From contig CAZQQN010000013.1 in assembly GCA_964595485.1 (NCBI GenBank), positions 1 through 64,000 on the forward strand: a stretch of DNA of 64,000 nucleotides, read 5' to 3'. A program made the translations under genes and the position numbers. Positions 18,690 through 26,500 of the stretch are shown one piece after another. Each line of letters begins with the position of its first letter. The stretch's first letter is position 1. Source of the DNA: CAZQQN01 sp964595485. GTDB lineage: Bacteria; Bacteroidota; Bacteroidia; CAILMK01; CAYYUA01. Under the pieces are notes generated by a model. That model made no database searches. It saw only the letters and a program-made list of their open reading frames with translations, and was not told the DNA's origin.

Positions 18690-20272
18690 TCCTGGTTTGG
18701 TTCCTAATCATCTTAATGGGTGGCGGCCTTTTTGCCTGGTTGGTTAGCCGATGGAGTGAAGAGGCGACAAAATGGGTTTGTTTGTTAGCCCTGGCTATAC
18801 CATTTACGATGAGTATTGGCTATTGGATTAGCTCGGGATTCCCTATAAGCCCATCCGGTGGTGATACTTGGTTAACTCACTTCAAAACGGATTGGATCTC
18901 CTATTTTGGTATCAGTTTTAACGTGGGTATGGATGGTCTTAGTCTTTTGATGATCATTCTCACCATGTTTCTCGGTATCTTAGCAGTCTTAGTTTCCTGG
19001 ACGGAAATAGAAGAATATGTTGGCTTCTATTATTTTAACCTGATGTTTATCCTTGCTGGGATTGTAGGCGTTTTTGTAGCCCTTGATCTTTTCCTTTTTT
19101 ACTTTTTTTGGGAAGTCATGTTGATTCCCATGTATTTCCTGATTGGAATCTGGGGTCATGAAAACAGGCTTTACGCAGCTTATAAATTTTTCATTTTTAC
19201 CCAAGCCAGTGGATTACTAATGCTTTTAGCCATTCTGGGGCTTCATTTTGTTCATTTCCAGGCTACCGGTGTTCACACTTTTGATTACAATATTTTACTG
19301 GATACCTCGATGAGTCAGGCTGTTGCATATCCATTGATGTTAGGGTTTCTGATTGCCTTTGTTGTTAAATTGCCTGCATTTCCTTTTCACAGTTGGTTAC
19401 CTGATGCCCATACCGAAGCGCCGACAGCCGGTAGTGTTATCCTTGCTGGTTTATTACTTAAAACCGGTGCCTATGGTATATTGCGTTTTGTCATTCCCAT
19501 GTTTCCTGATGTGGCTATCGATTTTGCCCCAATTGCTATGGTTTTAGGGGTAATTGGCATTTTATACGGCGCTAAATTGGCTTTTGCACAGGATGACCTG
19601 AAGCGCTTAGTAGCCTACTCAAGTGTTAGTCACATGGGTTTTGTCTTGGTTGGGGCTTTTGCTTTCAATCAATTAGCACTCCAGGGTGTAGTCATGCAAA
19701 TGATAACTCACGGTATAAGTACCGGTGCTTTGTTCATTATTGTAGGAATCTTACAAGAAAGAATTCATACACGAGATATAAATCGTATGGGAGGTTTATG
19801 GAGCCAAGTTCCATGGATGGGTGGAATGGGCCTTGTATTTGTCATGGCCTCATTAGGTCTGCCGGGGCTGGGTAATTTTGTTGCGGAATTCCTGACCCTT
19901 GTCGGAGCTTACCAAGCTGATGTGCTAATAGCTGTTTTGGCATCGTTGGGGCTTGTTTTCTCTACGATTTATTCTCTACGGATTATGCAGAGGGTGTTTT
20001 ATGGAGAGAAGCAGGAAGAATGGACGCTTAAAGACCTTAACCCAAGAGAAGGAATAATCCTGGGGGCTTTAACCGTTGCTATTGTAGCACTTGGTTTTTA
20101 CCCACAACCTGTTTTAGATACTTCCGAGGGGAGTATTAAGAAAGTAAAACAAAACTTACCGCAGTCGGTGACTGATAAGCAAGAGGAACCGGTTGAGGAT
20201 AAGGATAAAACTATCTCATGGGAGGAGGCCCAAATGATACCTAAAACCAAAGTGAAATCTCTTAACCAATAA
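18686..20272 (+). CDS. nuoM: NADH-quinone oxidoreductase subunit M
   Basis: A 528-residue antiporter-like subunit with 14 predicted helices. Key blocks are FFFWEVMLIPMYFLIGIWG with the conserved Glu, and LPAFPFHSWLPDAHTEAPTAGSVILAG. The correct start is the ATG at 18686, which overlaps the nuoL stop; an upstream in-frame extension lies inside nuoL and is not real. After the last conserved part (GFYPQPVLDTSEGSIK) there is a hydrophilic tail of roughly 45 residues rich in K, E and Q that E. coli NuoM does not have. Confidence 0.96.
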   Translation: MILVWFLIILMGGGLFAWLVSRWSEEATKWVCLLALAIPFTMSIGYWISSGFPISPSGGDTWLTHFKTDWISYFGISFNVGMDGLSLLMIILTMFLGILAVLVSWTEIEEYVGFYYFNLMFILAGIVGVFVALDLFLFYFFWEVMLIPMYFLIGIWGHENRLYAAYKFFIFTQASGLLMLLAILGLHFVHFQATGVHTFDYNILLDTSMSQAVAYPLMLGFLIAFVVKLPAFPFHSWLPDAHTEAPTAGSVILAGLLLKTGAYGILRFVIPMFPDVAIDFAPIAMVLGVIGILYGAKLAFAQDDLKRLVAYSSVSHMGFVLVGAFAFNQLALQGVVMQMITHGISTGALFIIVGILQERIHTRDINRMGGLWSQVPWMGGMGLVFVMASLGLPGLGNFVAEFLTLVGAYQADVLIAVLASLGLVFSTIYSLRIMQRVFYGEKQEEWTLKDLNPREGIILGALTVAIVALGFYPQPVLDTSEGSIKKVKQNLPQSVTDKQEEPVEDKDKTISWEEAQMIPKTKVKSLNQ

Positions 20273-20281
20273 ATACAGGTT

Positions 20282-21742
20282 ATGACTCCAGAAGAATACC
20301 AGGCGCTATTACCATTACTTATTACGGGAGGTGGAGCTATTTTGGCTATGCTAATTGCGGCTTTTTACAGGAATCATGCTTTTATGAACGGCTTCACCGT
20401 GGTAGTTTTGGGAGCAGCTTTTATTTCATTGTTTTTCGCCAATTCCAGTACACCGGACAATGTATGGAATATTATTGAGGTGACCGGATTCTCGGTTTTT
20501 TATACCGGCCTTATTGTTGGCTGTAGTCTATTTGTAACCTTGTTTTCCTATGGCTATCTCGCTAATTACCCGGATCAAAAGGAAGAGTATTACATCCTTA
20601 TACTGCTTTCAACATTTGGCGCTGCTACTTTGGTGAATAGTGTTCATTTTATTTCATTATTTTTAGGGCTCGAGATACTAAGCATTTGTTTATACGTCTT
20701 GATTGCTTACCTGCGTGAAAGGGATGCTTCACTAGAAGCAGGTACTAAGTACCTTGTCATGGCCGCTGCCTCTTCTGCGTTTTTATTATTTGGAATGGCT
20801 CTTATTTACAATGTTTTGGGTACAATGGATTTTACCCTGATTGCCTCGAAATTGAGTAGCCTGGAGACAATTCCTCTAATTTTTACGGGTGGTTTAGCAA
20901 TCATGGTAGTGGGTATAGGTTTTAAATTGGCTATTGTACCTTTCCACCTTTGGACGCCCGATGTTTATCAAGGGGCTCCGGCACCTGTTACAGCATTAGT
21001 TGCTACTATATCAAAAGGAAGTATGTTTGGGGTTTGGCTTAATTTTTATATGATCATGGAAGGAGGGCAATACCCTGGCATAGTGACTATCTTTAGTATC
21101 ATTGCTGTAGTTTCGATGTTATTGGGTAATTTACTGGCCCTCTTGCAGGATAGTGTTAAGCGTATCCTTGCTTATTCCTCTATAGCCCATTTGGGTTACC
21201 TGCTCGTGGCATTCCTGGCTGCAGGCATAATTACTGAAAGTGACGGCGTGTTTACGGGCGCAGAGGCAGCCACTTTTTACCTTGTTGCCTACTTTATAAC
21301 TACCCTCGGGAGTTTCGGCATTGTATCGGTGCTTTCGAGTGAGAATGAAGAGGCTGACCAAATCAGTCATTATCAAGGTTTATTCTGGCGAAAGCCTTTA
21401 CTGGCTCTCGTGTTTACGGCTATGTTGCTCTCTTTAGCAGGTATACCCCTTACAGCAGGGTTTATTGGTAAATATTTCATTGTAGCATCTGGGATTCAAT
21501 CTGACCTGTGGTATTTGGTGATTATTTTGGTGATAAGTAGCGTGATTGGTCTTTATTATTATTTAAGGATTGTTGCTACAATGTTTAGCGCTGCTTCAGA
21601 AGAGGCCGGTGAATCCAAAGAACCTTCACTGAACTTTGCAAACACCATTGCGTTAGCTGCCTTGGGCGTTTTAGTTCTTTGGTATGGTGTTTATCCGACT
21701 GGTATGATAGATTTAATCCATGCCATGGTGCCAGGGGTTTAG
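20282..21742 (+). CDS. nuoN: NADH-quinone oxidoreductase subunit N
   Basis: A 486-residue antiporter-like subunit and the last gene of the operon. It has the family block KLAIVPFHLWTPDVYQGAPAPVTALVAT and about 14 helices, and ends in a short hydrophobic helix. The sequence parallels E. coli NuoN over its length. A dehydrogenase gene begins 44 bases downstream, so read-through transcription is possible. Confidence 0.96.
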   Translation: MTPEEYQALLPLLITGGGAILAMLIAAFYRNHAFMNGFTVVVLGAAFISLFFANSSTPDNVWNIIEVTGFSVFYTGLIVGCSLFVTLFSYGYLANYPDQKEEYYILILLSTFGAATLVNSVHFISLFLGLEILSICLYVLIAYLRERDASLEAGTKYLVMAAASSAFLLFGMALIYNVLGTMDFTLIASKLSSLETIPLIFTGGLAIMVVGIGFKLAIVPFHLWTPDVYQGAPAPVTALVATISKGSMFGVWLNFYMIMEGGQYPGIVTIFSIIAVVSMLLGNLLALLQDSVKRILAYSSIAHLGYLLVAFLAAGIITESDGVFTGAEAATFYLVAYFITTLGSFGIVSVLSSENEEADQISHYQGLFWRKPLLALVFTAMLLSLAGIPLTAGFIGKYFIVASGIQSDLWYLVIILVISSVIGLYYYLRIVATMFSAASEEAGESKEPSLNFANTIALAALGVLVLWYGVYPTGMIDLIHAMVPGV

Positions 21743-21786
21743 CATACCATCTATTACAAACTATCAATATTGAATATGGGCAGCTT

Positions 21787-22728
21787 ATGCGTTCTATCCA
21801 CCTAAATGACTTCGGGGGTACAGAAAAATTTCAGATCATTGAAAGCCCAAAACCCAAAATAGGTAAGGATGAGGTATTGGTTGCCAATCAGTGCTTTGCT
21901 ATCAATCCGGTTGAAACATTAATCCGTGGTGGCTATGCTTTTACAGAAGCATTTGAAAATACTTATCCCCGGATTTTAGGATGGGATATTGCTGGTTACG
22001 TGTCGCAGGTTGGGAGTAATGTGAAAGATTTCAAAGAAGGAGATGAAGTTTTTGGTATGATTAAATTCCCCTCTCGCGGGAATGCCTATGCTGAATATGT
22101 AGCCGCACCTTCCCATGAATTAGCCCTTAAACCCACCAATATATCATGGGAAAAAGCAGCAGGAGCGCCATTAGCAGCTCTTACAGCTTACCAGGGATTA
22201 ATCCATAAAGCCAATATTAAAAGTGGCCAAAAAGTCTTGATCCAAGCTGCTGCAGGTGGTGTGGGACATTTCGCGATTCAAATCGCTAAATTCATGGGAG
22301 CCCATGTAATTGCCAGCTCTTCCGAAAGTAAGCGATCTTTTGTTTTAGGCCTTGGAGCCGATGATCATATTGATTATACCAAACAAAGATTTGAAGATAG
22401 AGTACAGGATGCTGACATAATCTGGGATGGTGTTGGGGGTGATAATAGTTACCGCTCCTTAAAAGCAATAAAAAAGGGTGGAACTATTGTCACATTAGTA
22501 GGGATTGCTACTGATCTCCCGGAAAAGGCTGCGGAAGAAGGGAAAAAAGGCAGCATTATGATGGTTCAACCTTCGGGAAACGATATGAAAGCAATTGCCG
22601 ATATGATGGAAAAAAGGCATTTAGATACCTATGTTGATCAAATCTACTCGCCTGAAAAAATCGCTGAGGCTCACCAGCACGTAGAAAGTAGAAGAACCAA
22701 GGGAAAAGTTGTGGTTACATTTAGATAA
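21787..22728 (+). CDS. Zinc-independent NADP-dependent alcohol dehydrogenase / quinone oxidoreductase (MDR family)
   Basis: A 313-residue medium-chain dehydrogenase/reductase of the quinone-oxidoreductase type. It has the GroES-like N-domain (GWDIAGYVSQVGSNVKDFKEGDEVFGM) and a Rossmann domain with the nucleotide loop AAAGGVGHFAIQIAKFMGA. The cysteine/histidine set of zinc-dependent members is absent. I placed the start at the ATG at 21787, giving MRSIHLNDFGG, the normal N-terminus; the frame is open upstream into nuoN. Its position 44 bases after nuoN suggests a shared transcript, but a role with complex I is only a guess. Substrate unknown. Confidence 0.8.
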   Translation: MRSIHLNDFGGTEKFQIIESPKPKIGKDEVLVANQCFAINPVETLIRGGYAFTEAFENTYPRILGWDIAGYVSQVGSNVKDFKEGDEVFGMIKFPSRGNAYAEYVAAPSHELALKPTNISWEKAAGAPLAALTAYQGLIHKANIKSGQKVLIQAAAGGVGHFAIQIAKFMGAHVIASSSESKRSFVLGLGADDHIDYTKQRFEDRVQDADIIWDGVGGDNSYRSLKAIKKGGTIVTLVGIATDLPEKAAEEGKKGSIMMVQPSGNDMKAIADMMEKRHLDTYVDQIYSPEKIAEAHQHVESRRTKGKVVVTFR

Positions 22729-23212
22729 GCTTTTTAGTACAACCTTTACCTAATAAGCCTCCATTGCTTAGATTTTAATTGTATCCAATCGCTATTTGAG
22801 AAAATCTTTTAAGGGATATACATAACCCATTTTACAACCTTTATCTTTATTAACTTCCCTTGAGTCTGATTCTTCCTGATTAAAAAGGAATAGCTGTTAA
22901 AAAATCAGCTTTCTTTGATCGGAATACTATTTATTGATTCACCGCTAAAAAAAGCACTCATAAACTTTATTTTGCTATCCATACGGGAAGATTGGGGATG
23001 CTAATTTTTAGTTGCGCAAAGATCAACTAAAATTGGGGCATCCCCGGAAGATTACCATTTGTTCAAATCTTCTGGTTTAAAAAATTTTTATCCGAATTTT
23101 AATGAGGTAGTTGAAAAAATTTCCTGATGCTTTAATAATATAGAAGGTAGGGGACATGGTCAATCAGTTTATTTGTAAAGGATGAAAACCGAAAATTTTT
23201 CGATTAAATCCA
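22729..23212. other. Intergenic region with MITE-like palindrome
   Basis: I see no gene. Apart from the palindromic element described separately, there is a weak hairpin at about 22886-22916 (AGCTG...CAGCT) without a T-run. The DNA is strongly AT-rich. Confidence 0.5.
22986..23053. mobile_element. MITE-like 52-bp palindromic element with perfect 8-bp flanking direct repeats
   Basis: Bases 22994-23045 form an inverted repeat: outer arms GGGGATGC / GCATCCCC are perfect, inner arms AATTTTTAGTTG / CAACTAAAATT pair with one bulge, and a 9-base loop separates them. Immediately outside, on both sides, is the identical octamer GGAAGATT (22986-22993 and 23046-23053). A perfect direct repeat abutting terminal inverted repeats is what a transposase leaves as a target-site duplication. 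No coding capacity is present, so it would be a non-autonomous relic. Alternative: a regulatory or terminator hairpin with coincidental flanks; it has no T-run. Confidence 0.6.
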
Positions 23213-23241
23213 TTGTACTTTCGACTAAATTCCTAAATTTG
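23213..23241 (+). promoter_or_regulatory. Bacteroidota-type promoter with overlapping direct repeats
   Basis: TTG at 23213-23215 and TAAATTTG at 23234-23241 are separated by 18 bp, fitting the Bacteroidota sigma consensus TTG-(~19)-TAnnTTTG. Two copies of TTTCGAyTAAATyCC (23198-23211 and 23219-23233) are spaced 21 bp, two helical turns, around the -33 box and against the -7 box. They look like an operator. It would drive the small frame at 23254 and perhaps the giant PKD gene. Confidence 0.6.
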
Positions 23242-23253
23242 TAGATGGAATAA

Positions 23254-23436
23254 ATGGAAAGAACTATGATTGATTTAGGACAACCACTTCAAATGAAGAT
23301 TGAAAATTTAGAACTGGAAGAAGCTTTCAGTCCTGATTATTACCTTTTAAATGTTTTGAATTGTAAAACCATTCAAGCCAGAGGTAATGATACTTTTCTG
23401 AAAGCAATAGGATCATTCCAGGTTTTTTTATCTTGA
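23254..23436 (+). CDS. Small open frame of unknown function (60 residues)
   Basis: Starts 13 bases after the -7 box of a good promoter and encodes 60 residues, acidic at first (KIENLELEEAFSPDYYLLN) with a hydrophobic end. I recognise no family. It has no signal peptide. It could be a true small protein, a leader peptide for the following PKD gene, or a remnant. The only support is its position behind a promoter; coding potential is unproven. Confidence 0.3.
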   Translation: MERTMIDLGQPLQMKIENLELEEAFSPDYYLLNVLNCKTIQARGNDTFLKAIGSFQVFLS

Positions 23437-23515
23437 TCTTAGCCACAGTAAAGAAATGATTGGGCGTTGTTTCTTACCTGGTTAAGTTTAAGTTTCGGGA
23501 GCACTCCCCCTCCTC

Positions 23516-23532
23516 ATAGGGATAAAAAATGG
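23516..23532 (+). promoter_or_regulatory. Conserved leader motif ATAGGGATAAAAAATGG (copy 1)
   Basis: A 17-bp sequence ending 5 bases before the preferred ATG of the giant PKD gene. The identical 17-mer precedes the T9SS gene at 44237, and the last 11 bases also precede the T9SS gene at 47713. It probably acts in translation initiation or mRNA control. Confidence 0.6.
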
Positions 23533-23537
23533 TTGAT

Positions 23538-26500
23538 ATGAAATGGTATAGTTTTACTTTTAGTTTTGTTGTTTTTTTGCTCATTATTTCCAGGATTGGA
23601 TATAGTCAATCCCCTGGTTCTAAAATTGATTTTACTTCTTCTCACATAGAGGCCTGTGCTCCCGCAGTAATTACCTTTAATTCACAGAATGTATCTTCTT
23701 CATCTACAGTCGATTGGGTTGTAAGTGGCGACACATTTACCAGCAGAAAACAATTACGGAAGCTTTTTATCAAAAAGGGAAATTATGATATCACCATGAT
23801 AGTCCATAAGTCCAATGGTAAGGTTAGTAAAAAAACCAAATCAAATTTTACAAAAATTGGTGAAAAACCTGATCAAATTAAGGTCAACCCTTCTAATAAC
23901 CATTTATGTCATGGTCCTGAAACAGTGAGTTTTAAAGGTTCGGGTAATAATGTGCAGAAATGGAACTGGGTTGTAGAAAACAAACGCCTTTCTGATACAA
24001 CCAACCAAATTTCCCATCCTTTTGAGTCAGTAGGTTATAAGGATGTGACAGTTAAAGCCATTAGCGAGTTAGGTTGTAAATCTGTTAAAAGCTTTGATAG
24101 TATAATCCTTATCAAAAACCCGATTAAACCTTCTTTCAAGACTGATCATCCCAATGGATTTTCTACCCATGAAGTTGATTTCAAAGCTCAGAATAAAGGA
24201 TCAAGGGTTGATCAATATAATTGGCAATTTCCGGGTGCTAACAAATCAAAAGCTGTATCAGCAAACCCTTCTAAGAAAAAGTATCAAAATTCTGGCATTT
24301 ATGATGTTGCTTTACAATTAACCACCAAGCGTGGTTGTCAGTATCTAAATAAAAAAGTAGACCACATAAAGGTGAGGGATAGTACAAACCTGGATTTCAA
24401 GGTAACATCAAAGCGCGTTTGCCCTGGAGAAAAATTTCAGCTTACCAATAAAACACGGCCACAAAATTCAGGGACTTTTAAATGGAAGATAGAGGGACCC
24501 CAAACTAAAATAGTGAAGGATAAAAGAAAAGTCATTACAAGTCTGGGAAAGCCAGGTGATTATGATGTAAGTCTTATTCAAGAGCTAAATGGAGTACAGC
24601 AGGTACATAAGAAAAAGAATGTGCTACAAGTCAAAAACGTTGAAGCTGATTTTACTACCTCAACACGGTGCCATTGTAGCGTTCCAACCAAAGTTAGTTT
24701 TACAAACCAAAGCCAATCTCCTAATTATGGCAATACTACTTACCAATGGACATTTTTTGATAAGGATGGTCAAAAGGTAATACGGAAATCTAACAGAAAA
24801 AATCCTAAAGTAACGTACTACCAATACGGAAAATATGATGTGAGACTAATTACAAAGCATGACAATGGTTGCGTAGATACAAGCTATAAGAATAACTTTG
24901 TTAAGCTTCAACCTTTACAGGATCAGATTCAGTTGGATCTTCAAACCTATGCTGTAAACATCCCTTTAACAATAGACTTCCCGGAAGATTCTTTTTGTAG
25001 CAAGGATTCCCTGCATACCCAATGGGCTATATACGATAGGGGAGGAAATCTAATTAAATTTTCAAACCAAAGGAATCCAACCGTAACTTTTAAAGATTCA
25101 GGCACCTATGAGTTAAAATTGAGTGTTTCTACTAAATCCGGTTGTCAATCTAAATCAAGCTCAAATACTGCTAAAGGAAAAATTAAAACCTTTAAACCTA
25201 AACCGGCAATTAAAGATTCTTCAAACCAAAAAGCCAAAGGCCCATCCAGGATTATTTGTAAAGGGGATTCAATCACTTTGGAGGAAAACACGTTCCCCAA
25301 GGTGCTGAACTATAAACATAAATGGACTATAAGGCATTCGAAAGATTCTACTCAAACTTACGAGGGATGGGGTAAGACCATCACCAAGGAAATTGATACT
25401 GCAGGCCTATATGATGTTTTTTACCAGGTTTTTGTTGATTCATTGCATTCCTTTGATACTTTGTATAAGGGATTTATCGGTGTAAGGGGAGCCGATATTG
25501 ATTTTTCAGAGGAAATTCAAGAGTATTGCGTACCCTCTTATAAAAGTAAAGTATCAAGCCAGTTAAGTGCTGATTATACTTATCCTTCAAATGTTACAAG
25601 ACAATACCAATGGGAGACCTCTGCTAATAAGGGAATAAACTTAAAGAACTCAAACCAGAAACAACTGGATATTCGCTTACAGCAAGCCGGTATATATGAC
25701 CTCTCGCTTAAAGTAACGGGTAGTCAAGGCTGCGTTGACAAACTCAAAAAACCTTCTTTTATTAAAGGAGGATTGGATGCGGATTTTGACTTGCCTTCGA
25801 ATGCTTGCTATGATGAAAGCAGTTCGGTTCCCAATAAATCATTTAAAGGGGGCCGTCAAGTTATTTATAATTGGAAGTCTTTGGATAAGCAGTTAGCATT
25901 AGAAAATGGCAAAAAATCAAAGGATCAAAAGGTAAAATTTCAAGATAGTGGGCTCTTTAAGCTTCGCTTAACAATGGAAGATCAATACGGATGTCAGGAT
26001 ACGCAAGAACAAAAAGTTAATGTAGAGCGGGTTTTTGTAGATTTTGTTGCCGGGGATACACTATTTCATTGTGCTCCCTCAGTAGCTGATTTTCAAGTAA
26101 CCAGCAGTAAAAATGTGGAGCAGTATCACTGGGATTTTGGTGATGGTACCAAGCAAAAAACAACCAAAACCAATATTTCCCACGCTTACAATAAAAACAC
26201 TGGCGGAAGGAATAGTGGTTATGATGTAAAAATCACTGGAGAAAGTCAGAAAGGTTGCCGTGAAACCGTCAAAAAAAGCAAATACATAACAGTGATAGGG
26301 CCTGTTCCGGATTTTGAAATAAGTAAAAGGAAAGGTTGTGAAAAACTGGATGCAACTTTTAAGAAGACTGGTAAGCATTATATCCAATCCTACATGGATT
26401 ATGGAGATAAATCAAATGTTGACTCATCTGGGACTTTCAGACACACCTACAGTTGGCAAGGCAATAATGGCCAAGTTTCAACCTATACTCCTATTATGGT

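Noticed and set aside
21679..21786. N-terminal extension of the MDR dehydrogenase into nuoN
   Set aside because: The extension matches nothing in the family and overlaps nuoN; ATG 21787 gives the normal N-terminus.
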